Source: an uncultured Myxococcaceae bacterium
GTDB lineage: Bacteria > Myxococcota_A > Polyangia > Polyangiales > Ga0077539
Assembly: GCA_945952225.1 (NCBI GenBank)
Contig: CAMFHP010000045.1
Location: 1 to 56,073, forward strand
Reading direction: 5' to 3'
Length of the DNA: 56,073 nt
A program made the position numbers and the translations under genes. Shown here piece by piece: positions 35,922-44,495 of this stretch. The notes beneath the pieces were generated by a model. The model was not told the DNA's origin. It saw only the letters and a program-made list of their open reading frames with translations, and searched no databases. Positions within the stretch are counted from its first letter, which is position 1. The number at the start of each line of letters is the position of its first letter.

Positions 35922-38405
35922 TCAGGGACTCCGTGCGGTGAAGCGAATGCGCGCCGCGAGCGTGGCGGAGAGGTTCACCGCCGAGATTTCGGGCACGCAG
36001 TCGTGGTCGCGATCATCGATCACGTTGCCGCGCTCGTCGACGCCGGTCTCGCCGGTGAGCGCGCGCTCGGCCATCTGGAGGCCGCCGCGGGGCTGCGTGC
36101 CCACGGTGAACGCGCACTCGGAAGGCCAGTCGACGACGCCGTCGTCGTCGCGGTCGTCCCAGCCGTTGAGCACCAGCTTGTTGAGCCGCGCGAGGCGCTC
36201 TTCGACCGTGCGTGCGAAGGCCTCGCGCCCCGGCGCCGAGGCGAGGAGCTTGTACACCTCGCGCAACGCGCCCTGGAGCACGCCGAAGCGCAGCGGCGTG
36301 AACTCGACGGGCGCATCGGGCGAGGCCGTGCTGCGCCACATGCGCGTGGCGCCGCTGTAGAACACCGAGTCCATGCGGCGATACGCGCGCTCGGCCCGCG
36401 CGAGGTAGCGCGTGTCGCCGGTCGAGAGCGAGGCTTCGAGGAGCCCGCGCACCGCGGCGGCGTAGGCGATGAGGTCGCCCTCCTCCGTCGACGCGGTGGC
36501 GGCGGTGACGTTCCACGACGCGGCGACGCGGCCGGTGTCGTCGGTGAGCCGCGCGTACAGGAGCTCGGCCTCGCCCTGAATCAGGGCCGTGAGCCGCTGC
36601 GCGATCGTGTGCCCCGAGGGCGCGCCCTGCATCGACGTTCCATCGAGGGCGGTGCGCGTCACGGCGGTGTCGGGCGTGGAGTTCGAGTAGAGCGTGAGCG
36701 TTCCGCCGAGCGCGCGACGGGCGAGGCGAAGCGACACGACCGCGTACGCAGCGCCGAGGGGCGTGGCCGTGGGCGCGCGCGTCGGCGTGGCGCCCGCGAA
36801 GGTCACCGTGTCGACGAGGTATCCCGACGTGGGATCGCGGTGCAGCCGATCGAGGTTCACCAGCGCCAGCTTGAGCACCGCGAGGGCGCGGTCGTGCTGC
36901 GTGTCCTCGCCGTCGGGCATCTGGTTGTCGGGCACGAAGGGGTCGCCGTCGTAGTACGCGCGAACGGGCTGAGAGCCGCCCACCTCGCGGTTGTTGCGAT
37001 CGGTGAGCGCGAACGATTCGCCATGCGCGCCGAGGAGCCCCGCGAGGTCGAGCAGCCGACTCTCGGCGTTGCCCACGCGGAGCCGGGTCGGCTGGTGGTA
37101 GCCCCAGGTCGCGTCGGCCACCTCGTCGTAGCGCACCTCCGCGGGGATCCACCGCAGCGGCGACGACCAGTCGTAGGCGAGCGCGTCGCGCACCGAGGCG
37201 AAGCCCGAGAGCGTGGCGCCGTCGACCGTCGAGAGCCGCGTGATCCAGTCGTGCGCCTGACCGTCGACGCTGCGGAGCATGAAGGCCGCCTGAAAGCCTT
37301 CGAGGTCCGTGGAGCCGAGCCACGTGCCCGCGACCCCAGCGCCTCCGCCGGCGATCGTGCCGCGCACGGTGTTGGCTTCGCGCCCCACGTTGGCGAGCTC
37401 CGACTCGGGCACCGACTCGATGGCGTTGCCGTCGGTGTCGTGCATCGACTGGAGATAGTTGATCACCCAGAGCGCGTACTTCCACGAGGCCCAGCTCGAC
37501 GCGCCCGGCGCCATCACGCGCTCCGTCGACAGCGCGTCGTTGCGGCTCGTCACGAGGTGGAGCGAGCTGTAGCCGCACTCGTAGTCGCCCACGAGCTGTG
37601 CCGTGCCCGCGCTCGCGCCGTAGCCGCCGGTGAGCGAGCATCCGCGCACCGCGCCGCGCGAGGCCGTGATCGTCGGATCAAAGGCCGCGAACGGATGCAC
37701 CGTGGGCCAGAAGCCTCCGAAGCCAAGCACGTTGAGCGGGTTGTCGGTGGGCGCGGGCACCGTGACGAAGCCCACGGGCGCCGCGCCGGGCTCGGTGCGC
37801 ACGCCCGCGTGGCTCGCGACCGCGTGGCGCTGCACGAGCTCGCGGAGGATCGCCATCGCATCGGCGCCCGTTGCGCCGCGCGGGTTCACAAGCGGGCTGT
37901 GCGCCATCGAGCTGCCCGCGGTCGACTCGAACGCGAGCGTGTTCATCGGCACCTTGCAGTACTCGTACGACTCGACCGCCGAGGAGTAGCCCACAAGGTC
38001 GCGCACGGGCGCGCCGCCGTCGGCCGCGGGGTCGGTGTAGAGGTCCGTGGGTAGGGCGAAGCGGTCGTAGCCCGCGAGGTCGCGCCCCATCGCCTCGGCG
38101 AGCGGCTCACCGCTGTGCTGCATCTCCATCGACGCGAGCATGTGCTCCATCGTGACGAAGCGCGGGTCGCGGTCGGTGTCGCTCTGCACCACGAGGTTCA
38201 GCCGCGCGACGGGCACGTCGGGCGCTGCGTCGACGGAGGCGTCGCGAACCCCGAGGTCGCTCGCGTCGGCGACGTCGTGGTGTGCGGCGTCGGAGGAAGC
38301 GTCTCCGCCCGCCACGGATGCACCTTCACAACCGACCGTCAAGGCCCACACGAGCAGCGGGACCGATCGACGCAACCGATGGAAACCAATGGTCTTTGCG
38401 CGCAC
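35922..38405 (-). CDS. Large lipoprotein of unknown family, upstream partner of the dihaem protein
   Basis: 827 aa. GTG start at 38405 with GGGAGGG at 5-6 bases gives a basic n-region and the lipobox LTVGC (Cys26). Residues about 33-62 are an Asp/Ala/Ser-rich stalk. The large body (about 65-740) shows no family I recognise; it is rich in Trp, Tyr and Phe (for example FGGFWPTVHPFAAFDP and YGASAGTAQLVGDYECGYSS) and its C-terminal half is mostly helical. Near the end are DDRDDDGVVDWPSE (750-762), an EF-hand/thrombospondin-like Asp-rich loop, and DDRDHDCVPE. A Fur-box-like palindrome lies 30 bp upstream. Co-transcribed with the propeller-dihaem gene; a metal-linked envelope role is inferred. Confidence 0.85.
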   Translation of the reverse strand: MRAKTIGFHRLRRSVPLLVWALTVGCEGASVAGGDASSDAAHHDVADASDLGVRDASVDAAPDVPVARLNLVVQSDTDRDPRFVTMEHMLASMEMQHSGEPLAEAMGRDLAGYDRFALPTDLYTDPAADGGAPVRDLVGYSSAVESYEYCKVPMNTLAFESTAGSSMAHSPLVNPRGATGADAMAILRELVQRHAVASHAGVRTEPGAAPVGFVTVPAPTDNPLNVLGFGGFWPTVHPFAAFDPTITASRGAVRGCSLTGGYGASAGTAQLVGDYECGYSSLHLVTSRNDALSTERVMAPGASSWASWKYALWVINYLQSMHDTDGNAIESVPESELANVGREANTVRGTIAGGGAGVAGTWLGSTDLEGFQAAFMLRSVDGQAHDWITRLSTVDGATLSGFASVRDALAYDWSSPLRWIPAEVRYDEVADATWGYHQPTRLRVGNAESRLLDLAGLLGAHGESFALTDRNNREVGGSQPVRAYYDGDPFVPDNQMPDGEDTQHDRALAVLKLALVNLDRLHRDPTSGYLVDTVTFAGATPTRAPTATPLGAAYAVVSLRLARRALGGTLTLYSNSTPDTAVTRTALDGTSMQGAPSGHTIAQRLTALIQGEAELLYARLTDDTGRVAASWNVTAATASTEEGDLIAYAAAVRGLLEASLSTGDTRYLARAERAYRRMDSVFYSGATRMWRSTASPDAPVEFTPLRFGVLQGALREVYKLLASAPGREAFARTVEERLARLNKLVLNGWDDRDDDGVVDWPSECAFTVGTQPRGGLQMAERALTGETGVDERGNVIDDRDHDCVPEISAVNLSATLAARIRFTARSP

Positions 38406-38434
38406 GGAAGCCCTCCCGTCGGCAGCCCTCTCGC

Positions 38435-38449
38435 TGAGAACGATTCTCA
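38435..38449 (-). promoter_or_regulatory. Fur-box-like palindrome upstream of the lipoprotein operon
   Basis: TGAGAACGATTCTCA on the plus strand (TGAGAATCGTTCTCA on the minus strand): 6-bp perfect arms around a 3-bp centre, flanked by ATTAC on the plus side. It matches the 7-1-7 Fur consensus form TGATAATNATTATCA at most positions and is like Fur boxes written GAGAATGATTCTCATT in other Proteobacteria. It sits 30 bp from the GTG start, where a repressor would block RNA polymerase. Iron is the usual signal; Mur or Zur-type use is possible. Confidence 0.55.
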
Positions 38450-38681
38450 TTACCCGCACGATAGGACGCGATTCGCTCGGGCCGCAAGGTGCCTCGCGCA
38501 CCACAGAGACGGCATTGTTTGCCGCACGCCGCGCGGTCCGCGCCGTCGATGCGCGACCGGGCACCGGCATCGCGGGGAGCCCTGCAAACGCGGGCGATGC
38601 GCGCGGCGGGTCGGAGCTCCGGACGGGGGTCTCACGCGTCGCGCGAGCGGCGCGGGCGACGGTGTGACGCTGAAGGGCGCG

Positions 38682-38733
38682 CGTGATCGTTCGCTGAAAA
38701 CACCTCGAAATCTAGATGTTTTTGGCGATCACG
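38682..38733. repeat. 52-bp inverted repeat, potential long hairpin
   Basis: Outer arms CGTGATCG (38682-38689) and CGATCACG (38726-38733) are a perfect 8-bp match. Inside, AAAACA (38697-38702) pairs with TGTTTT (38717-38722), and CT with AG, leaving the loop cgaaat region and small bulges. AT-rich core in a GC-rich setting. It lies about 280 bp downstream-side of the Fur-like box and about 190 bp before the HU gene; could be a terminator, operator pair or RNA structure. Confidence 0.7.
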
Positions 38734-38925
38734 ACGGGCGCGTCGTGCCGAGCGCGCGCGACGAACGGGGGTGAGTGCGAGGGGCCACACATGCGCGCGA
38801 CGGCTAAAAAGAAGGGTCATCACGTGCAGAAACTCTCGCGTTGCTGCGCGGCGTGTGTATCGTTGCGCCGGAAGTCGATCCAATGGGGGATCGGACCTGA
38901 ATCACAGCAGAAGGTGTAACGAGTC

Positions 38926-39276
38926 ATGGCGAAGGCAAAGGCTGCGGCCAAGAAGTCGGGCAAGGGTGGCGCGAAGAAGCTGACGAAGTCGGCGCTCATC
39001 ACGGCGATCGCCGAGCACCTCAACAACGAGGTCTCGAAGACGCAGGTGAAGGGCGTGCTCGAAGCGCTCGTCGACATCGGCGGCAAGGAACTCCGCAAGA
39101 ACGACGTGTTCGTGCTCCCGGGCTTCGCGAAGTTCGTGGTCGCCAAGAAGCCGGGCCGCCCCGCCGGTCCGCGCAAGAACCCCTTCACGGGCGAGACGAC
39201 CATGCATGAGGCGAAGCCGGCCAGCAAGACGGTCCGCGCGCGCCCCATCAAGGCGCTCAAGGACGTCGTGGCCTGA
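38926..39276 (+). CDS. HU-family DNA-binding protein with Lys-rich N-terminal extension
   Basis: 116 aa, versus about 90 for standard HU. The first 19 residues are a Lys/Ala-rich tail (MAKAKAAAKKSGKGGAKK) of histone-H1-like composition. Then the HU fold: LTKSALITAIAEHLNNEVSKTQVKGVLEALVDIG (helices), KNDVFVLPGFAKFVVAKKPGRPAGPRKNPFTGE (beta-arm with a Pro that can intercalate in DNA). Nucleoid organisation is the known role of the family; the tail probably adds nonspecific DNA contact. RBS-like AAGGTG is about 10 bases before the ATG. Confidence 0.92.
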   Translation: MAKAKAAAKKSGKGGAKKLTKSALITAIAEHLNNEVSKTQVKGVLEALVDIGGKELRKNDVFVLPGFAKFVVAKKPGRPAGPRKNPFTGETTMHEAKPASKTVRARPIKALKDVVA

Positions 39277-39285
39277 TTCAGGCCC

Positions 39286-39300
39286 CGAAGCTCCGCTTCG
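39286..39300 (+). terminator. Short hairpin after the HU gene
   Basis: CGAAGC-tcc-GCTTCG, a perfect 6-bp stem with a 3-base loop, 10 bp after the HU stop. No T-run follows (tctgac), so termination is plausible rather than sure. Confidence 0.42.
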
Positions 39301-39361
39301 TCTGACACCCGGCAGGACGCACCCGCCCCGATGACCTCCACACAGGTCTTCGGTTCGGAGG

Positions 39362-39379
39362 CGACACCTCCGGGTGTCG
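39362..39379 (+). terminator. Second hairpin between HU and the LEA-2 lipoprotein gene
   Basis: CGACACC (39362-39368), loop tccg, GGTGTCG (39373-39379), then gcgtttcg. It is 83 bp after the HU stop and 38 bp before the next ATG; it may be the real terminator or a leader element of the next gene. Confidence 0.4.
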
Positions 39380-39417
39380 GCGTTTCGAAGCGTCGCGGTA
39401 TACAACTCCGCGACCCG

Positions 39418-39897
39418 ATGCTCTCCACCCGCCGCGCCTTCGCCCTCGCCCTCGCCCTCACCGTTCCCGCCGCCGCGTGCAGCCTGCTGCGTCCGCCGCC
39501 GCCGGTCATCACCGCGCGCGCCGCGAGCGTCACCAGCGTGAACGCGTCGGGCCTCGGCCTGCGCGTCGAGCTTACCGCGCGCAACACCGCGCGCATCGAC
39601 GTGACCGTGCAGTCCGTCGACGTGCGCCTCACGCTCGCGGGGCGCGACCTGGGCATGACCCACGTGCCGGGCTCCACGCGCCTGCCCACGAACACCGACG
39701 TGCCCCTCACGATCAACGTCACCGCGCCGTGGCAGGACCTCCCGGGCATCCTCCTCGCGACGGCCTTCAACGAGAACGTGCCCTACCACCTCGATGGCAC
39801 CGTGCGCGTCGGCGGCGAGCGCCTCAACGTCGACGTGCCCTTCTCGATGGACAGCACCATCCCCCGCACGGTGCTCACGGGCATCGCCACGCGCTGA
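39418..39897 (+). CDS. LEA type 2 family lipoprotein
   Basis: 159 aa. Lipoprotein signal ending LTVPAAAC (Cys20). The rest is one beta-sandwich LEA-2 (WHy-like) domain: VTSVNASGLGLRVELTARNTARIDVTVQSVDVRLTLAGRDLG and PLTINVTAPW with VPYHLDGTVRV. Such bacterial proteins are envelope-anchored and are thought to protect or bind other proteins under stress; the exact function is not known. ATG at 39418 gives the signal peptide. TATACA at 39399-39404 could be a -10 element very near the start. Confidence 0.82.
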   Translation: MLSTRRAFALALALTVPAAACSLLRPPPPVITARAASVTSVNASGLGLRVELTARNTARIDVTVQSVDVRLTLAGRDLGMTHVPGSTRLPTNTDVPLTINVTAPWQDLPGILLATAFNENVPYHLDGTVRVGGERLNVDVPFSMDSTIPRTVLTGIATR

Positions 39898-39920
39898 ACG
39901 CCCCCTGCAACGCCCCGCAA

Positions 39921-39944
39921 CCGCCCCGAACGACGACGGGGCGG
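39921..39944 (+). terminator. Hairpin terminator between the LEA-2 and FHA-ABC genes
   Basis: CCGCCCCG (39921-39928) and CGGGGCGG (39937-39944) form a perfect 8-bp stem with loop aacgacga, 24 bp past the LEA-2 stop and 60 bp from the convergent ABC gene stop. Likely works both ways. Confidence 0.62.
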
Positions 39945-40003
39945 CGAAGGCCCTTCGCGAGCCCGCACCGCCCCGCCACGCGCGCCCGAGGCGCCTCCGT
40001 GCG

Positions 40004-43000
40004 CTACACCGAGTCGCGCCGACGGAGCATCGTCGCCACGCCCAGCAGGAACATCAGCGTCATGCCCGCGAGGATGCCGTTGGCCACCGCGGGGTTGTCC
40101 CAGGTCGAGAAGCCCCAGCCGCCCTTGCGCTCGGTGACGCGCGCGATCTCTTCGACGGCGCAGTCGAAGTAGTACCCGCCGTTGGCCCCCGAAGCCTGGC
40201 GCACGCCGTCACCCACGTGGTTCACGCAGGTCTGGATGCGCCACGACTGCGCGAGGGTGTCGCGCTCGGCGCCCATGAGGCCCTCGAAGCTCCACCGCGA
40301 GGGCATGATCGCCATGAGGTACTTGAGCCATGACTTGTTGGTCATGGGCACGAGCAGGCCGCCGAGCACCACCTGCGGAATGAGTGCGATGGGCGTGAGG
40401 CCCATGGCCGCCTCCGAGCTCGTGACGGCGGCCGACACGAGGAGCCCGAGCGCCACCGCGCACATCGACGAGAGGATCATCGTCGCGAGCATCGGCATGA
40501 ACGCGTCGAAGGTGCCGTTGCCGAGGTGCAGCACGTTGTAGACGATGCCCAGGAGCACCGTGCACTGCACCACGCAGAGCAGCGACAGCAGGATGAACTT
40601 CGACATCAGGTAGTTGGTGATCGAGAGGTTCACCATGCGCTCGCGGCGGTAGATCGCGATCTCGGAGACGATCTCGCGCGCCGCGTTCGAGACGCCGAAC
40701 CAGAGCGATCCCACCGTGAGGAAGAAGATCGCGCCCTTGAAGTCGTCGACCTCCTTGAAGCGGTCGGCGGGGAGCGCCTGACAGCTCTGCGCGAGGGCCT
40801 GGAGCGTCTGCGGCGAGTTGCGCGCTGCGGATTGCGCCGCGTACTCCGCCGCCTGGACGGTGTTCATGCACCAGAGGTTCGCGGACTTCGGCGAGTCGTA
40901 GAACACCGCCGCGAGGAGGCCGCCGATGATGGGCGCCTGCGAGAGCAGGATGATCATGCCCGCCACGTCGCGGCGCTTCACGATGGAGTACCGCGTGAGG
41001 AGCAGCCCGAACTGGCGGATGAGCGGCACCGCGGAGCGCGAGGGCGGGCGCTGCTGACCGGGCTTCCCCGGCTCGCGATCGCCCGAGTACATCTTCGCGT
41101 AGGTGGGGTTGTCCTGGCGGTAGAACTCCTTGCGCCACTCCTGCGCGGCGCCGAGGCGCGCCTCGGGCTTCGACGCGAAGCGACCGCTCTTGAGCAGGTC
41201 TTCTTCACGCAGCTTGAGCTGGTCGAACATGTCGCGCGGGTTGTCGATGCTCCCGGCCTTTCCGCGGCCGGTCATCTCCTGGTAGCGCGCGAAGAAGTCG
41301 TACGACTCCTTGCCCGACGGGCCGTAGTACACGGGCTCTCCGCCGAACCCCATGATGAACGCGAGGTTGAACTTCTCGTACTCCTCGCGCGCGGGCTGGT
41401 GGATCGTGACGATGATCGTCTTGCCGTACTTCTTCGCGAGGTTCGACAGCAGGTCGATGAGCGCCACCGTGTCGTCGGCCGCGAGGCCCGACGTGGGCTC
41501 GTCGAGGAACATCAGCGCGGGGTCGGTCACCAGTTCGAGCGCGATGTTCACGCGCTTGCGCTGACCGCCCGAGAGCACCTTCTTCTCGGGCTTGCCGATC
41601 TGAAGGTTCTTCACCTGTTCGAGGCCGAGGTCCTTGATCGTCTGCTCGACGCGCTTCTCGATTTCCTCCGCCGAGTAGTCCGACGGGAGGCGGAAGCGCG
41701 CGGAGTACGTGATCGCCTCCTTCACCGTGAGCTCGGGGTGCACGATGTCGTCCTGCGGCACGTACCCGATGCTCCCGCGGAGCGCGTCGTAGATGGCGTA
41801 GAGGTTCTCGCCGTTGACCCGAACCTCGCCCGACGTGGGCCGCAGGTATCCGTTGAGCACCGTGAGCAGCGTCGTCTTGCCCGCGCCCGACGGACCCATG
41901 AGCGCGATGAGATCGCCGGGCCGCGCCTTGAAGGTCACGTGGTTGAGAAGGATCTTGTCCTTCGCCTTGTTCTCGCGGTCGGGCACCTTGAGAAAGATGT
42001 CGAGCGCTTCGATCTCGACGAGGTTCGCGCTCTCGAAGGTCTGACCGCCCGACGCCGCCTCGGCGTACGCCGTGATCGAATTGCCGACCAGGTCGACGAT
42101 CATCGGGTACGGGCCGATGAAGATGCGCGTCTTCGGCGGCACCGACATGGGCTGGCCCGGCGCGAGGCGCTGGCCATTCACGTACGTGCCGTTGGTGCTC
42201 CCGAGGTCGCCGACGAGGAGGTTGCCGTCGGGCGACTTCATCACCGACGTGTGGCGCCCCGACACCTGCGGATACGGCATCACGATGTCGCACGTGGGCA
42301 GACGGCCGATCATCGCGATGGCCTTGCCGCCGCTCTGCGCCGACAGGTCGAAGCTGCCAAACATCGTGCGCGAGGGAGCCGCCGCGCCGCCGCCCTGCAT
42401 CATCGGGTTCGACGGGTGCGAGGGGTGCTGCGGGAGGTTCTGCGGCACGAGGCTCGGCCCGGCCTGCATCGGCCCGGGGTGGCCCTGCATCGAGCCCGGA
42501 TGGCCCTGGAACGAGCCGTATCCGCCGGGGTTTGACGGCATCTGCGGCGCCATCGCGGGCGGCGCTTGCGGCGGCGCGCCCTGCGCCGTGGAGTACCCCG
42601 CGGGAGGCCCGGCAACGGGTTGCTGGCCCGGCGCGAGCGCAGCCATTTCGAGCATCACCTGCGAGGGGATCCACACGGCGCCGAGGGAGTAGCCCGCGGA
42701 GAGATCCATCAGCGTGGGCTGGTTGGGCGCGAGGCGCTGCGTGGCGCGGTCGAAGGTGCCGCTCTTCGAACCGAGGTCGGTCACCATGCGCGTGTTCGTG
42801 TCGACCTGGAGGTGCGCGCCCGAGACCGTGGGGTGCGACACGACGAGGTGCGCACGCGACGGATCGCGTCCGATCACCACCACGCCGCGCTGCTGCTGCG
42901 GGAGCTGCGAGCGGTCGAGAAAGAGCTTCGAGATCTCGGGGTGCGTGAGCGGCACGCGCGCGTCGCCCACGGTCACGCTCGCGTGAAAGCCCGCGAGCTG

Positions 43001-43180
43001 CACGGTCTCACCGGGACCGAGCGCGCGGCCGTCGACCACCGTGCGACCCGCGCCGAGATCCTGGAGCACGAGCCCGTCGCGCCACGAGAGCACCGCGTGG
43101 CGCGGTGCGACCCCGTTGCCCATCACGGGCAGTTCGCATTGCGGAGACGAGCCGATGTTGATCTGCGTGCGCGCGGGCAT
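40004..43180 (-). CDS. ABC transporter (White/ABCG-like) with three N-terminal FHA domains
   Basis: 1058 aa. Three forkhead-associated domains come first: a divergent one at about 5-75, a second at about 100-172 (IGRDPSRAHLVVSHPTVSGAH) and a third at about 288-364 (IGRLPTCDIVMPYPQVSGRH and GSTNGTYVNG), with a Pro/Gly/Gln linker at 185-270. The ATPase follows: Walker A GPSGAGKTT (429-437), signature LSGGQ (536-540), Walker B LMFLDEP (556-562), HQPAREE. The C-terminal third has about six membrane helices of the ABC-2/ABCG kind. FHA domains bind phosphothreonine, so Ser/Thr kinase control is likely. ATG at 43180 chosen because upstream residues lack homology. Cargo unknown. Confidence 0.93.
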   Translation of the reverse strand: MPARTQINIGSSPQCELPVMGNGVAPRHAVLSWRDGLVLQDLGAGRTVVDGRALGPGETVQLAGFHASVTVGDARVPLTHPEISKLFLDRSQLPQQQRGVVVIGRDPSRAHLVVSHPTVSGAHLQVDTNTRMVTDLGSKSGTFDRATQRLAPNQPTLMDLSAGYSLGAVWIPSQVMLEMAALAPGQQPVAGPPAGYSTAQGAPPQAPPAMAPQMPSNPGGYGSFQGHPGSMQGHPGPMQAGPSLVPQNLPQHPSHPSNPMMQGGGAAAPSRTMFGSFDLSAQSGGKAIAMIGRLPTCDIVMPYPQVSGRHTSVMKSPDGNLLVGDLGSTNGTYVNGQRLAPGQPMSVPPKTRIFIGPYPMIVDLVGNSITAYAEAASGGQTFESANLVEIEALDIFLKVPDRENKAKDKILLNHVTFKARPGDLIALMGPSGAGKTTLLTVLNGYLRPTSGEVRVNGENLYAIYDALRGSIGYVPQDDIVHPELTVKEAITYSARFRLPSDYSAEEIEKRVEQTIKDLGLEQVKNLQIGKPEKKVLSGGQRKRVNIALELVTDPALMFLDEPTSGLAADDTVALIDLLSNLAKKYGKTIIVTIHQPAREEYEKFNLAFIMGFGGEPVYYGPSGKESYDFFARYQEMTGRGKAGSIDNPRDMFDQLKLREEDLLKSGRFASKPEARLGAAQEWRKEFYRQDNPTYAKMYSGDREPGKPGQQRPPSRSAVPLIRQFGLLLTRYSIVKRRDVAGMIILLSQAPIIGGLLAAVFYDSPKSANLWCMNTVQAAEYAAQSAARNSPQTLQALAQSCQALPADRFKEVDDFKGAIFFLTVGSLWFGVSNAAREIVSEIAIYRRERMVNLSITNYLMSKFILLSLLCVVQCTVLLGIVYNVLHLGNGTFDAFMPMLATMILSSMCAVALGLLVSAAVTSSEAAMGLTPIALIPQVVLGGLLVPMTNKSWLKYLMAIMPSRWSFEGLMGAERDTLAQSWRIQTCVNHVGDGVRQASGANGGYYFDCAVEEIARVTERKGGWGFSTWDNPAVANGILAGMTLMFLLGVATMLRRRDSV

Positions 43181-43228
43181 AGGGCGCGGAGTGTATCCAA
43201 ACACTCGCGCCGGGGAAGCACGGAAGAA

Positions 43229-44359
43229 CTAGCCGCGGAGCGCCTCGCGCGCGGCCTTCGCACGCTCCACGGCCTCGGTCGGCGTCGAGCCCGTGACCGT
43301 GAGGTGACCCATCTTGCGACCGGGTCGCGCGACCCGTTTTCCGTAGAGGTTCAGCGACACGCCGGGGATGCGCAGCGCGCGTTCGAACGCGGGCGTTCCG
43401 CGCGCCCACAGGTCGCCGAGGAGGTTCACGATCGCCGCGGGGCGAAGGAGTTCCGTCGACCCGAGCGGCAGGTCGCACACCGCGCGCACGTGCTGCTCGA
43501 ACTGGCTGGTGACGCAGCCCGCGGTGGTCGCGTGGTAGCTGTTGTGCGGCCGCGGCGCGAGCTCGTTCACTCGCAGCGCGCCGTCGCGCGTGAGGAACAT
43601 CTCCACCGCGAGAATGCCTTCGAGCTTCGACGCCTCGGCGATCGCGCGGCCCACGCGCACCGACTCTTCGACCACGCGCGGATGCACCGGCGCAGGCAGC
43701 ACCGACCAGTCGAGCACGCGGTCTTCGTGGTGGTTGAGCGCGGGCGGATACACCGCCACGTCGCCCGACGGCGTGCGCGCCACCATCACCGACACCTCGA
43801 CGTCGAGGTCGAGCGCGCGCTCCACCACACACGGCGCAGCGCCGAGCGCCTCCCATGCGGACTGCGCGTCGTCGACGGTGCGCGTGCGCGCCTGCCCACG
43901 GCCGTCGTAGCCGTCACGGCAGGCCTTCACGTAGCAGTCGCCGCCGAAGCGCTCGACGGCCTCGCGCACCTCCTCCACGGAGGCACACCGCGCCCACGCG
44001 CCCTGCGTGAAGCCGTGCGCGGCGAGCCACGCGCGCTGGGCGCCGCGGTCCTGCACCGTCGCGAGAAAGCCCACGCCCGGACGCACCGGCGCGCACGCCG
44101 CGGCCGCATCGAGCGAGGCCTTCCCGATGCGCTCGATCTCCAGCGTGACCACGTCGCAGTGGCGCGCGAGATCCGCGGCGGCCGACGCGTCGTCGAACGA
44201 CGCCGTGATGCATCGGTCGACCCCGGGACGCGCCGCGCAGTCAGGGTCGGGGTCGAGGGCCCACACGCGGTACCCGAGGGCACGCGCGGCCATCGCAGTC
44301 ATGCGACCGAGCTGGCCCCCGCCCAGGATGCCAATGGTCGCGCCGGGGAGAATGGACAT
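43229..44359 (-). CDS. purK: 5-(carboxyamino)imidazole ribonucleotide synthase
   Basis: 376 aa ATP-grasp enzyme that makes N5-CAIR from AIR, ATP and bicarbonate in purine synthesis. N-terminal Rossmann part GATIGILGGGQLGRMTAMAARALGY, the ATP-grasp segments CYVKACRDGYDGRGQ, and ILAVEMFLTRDGALRVNELAPRPHNSYHATT (Mg-binding Glu/Asn). PurE, which takes N5-CAIR next, is not adjacent in the window. The FHA-ABC start lies 48 bp downstream. Divergent from the thioesterase gene. Confidence 0.95.
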   Translation of the reverse strand: MSILPGATIGILGGGQLGRMTAMAARALGYRVWALDPDPDCAARPGVDRCITASFDDASAAADLARHCDVVTLEIERIGKASLDAAAACAPVRPGVGFLATVQDRGAQRAWLAAHGFTQGAWARCASVEEVREAVERFGGDCYVKACRDGYDGRGQARTRTVDDAQSAWEALGAAPCVVERALDLDVEVSVMVARTPSGDVAVYPPALNHHEDRVLDWSVLPAPVHPRVVEESVRVGRAIAEASKLEGILAVEMFLTRDGALRVNELAPRPHNSYHATTAGCVTSQFEQHVRAVCDLPLGSTELLRPAAIVNLLGDLWARGTPAFERALRIPGVSLNLYGKRVARPGRKMGHLTVTGSTPTEAVERAKAAREALRG

Positions 44360-44495
44360 CGCGTGATCCCTCTACCGCGCTCGCTGCCACCGCCGCAACG
44401 CGCGCCGCCCGCACGGCATCCACTCCATCACCGCGCGCCGACGATCGCGGCGCCCTTGACGTCGCACCGACGGCTCCGCGACACCCTCTCGCACG

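Larger units (their letters stand above)
38406..38925. other. 520-bp intergenic region between the lipoprotein operon and HU
   Basis: Longest gap in the window. It holds the Fur-box-like site near its left end and a 52-bp inverted repeat in the middle, in a locally AT-richer patch. The right part must carry the HU promoter, but no convincing -35/-10 pair was found. Short open frames on both strands here are Arg/Ala-rich and lack RBS, so I call no gene. Confidence 0.6.

Noticed and set aside
38632-38883. 83-residue minus-strand frame in the gap before HU
   Set aside because: Arg/Ala-rich, no RBS, and it spans the inverted repeat; looks like noise.
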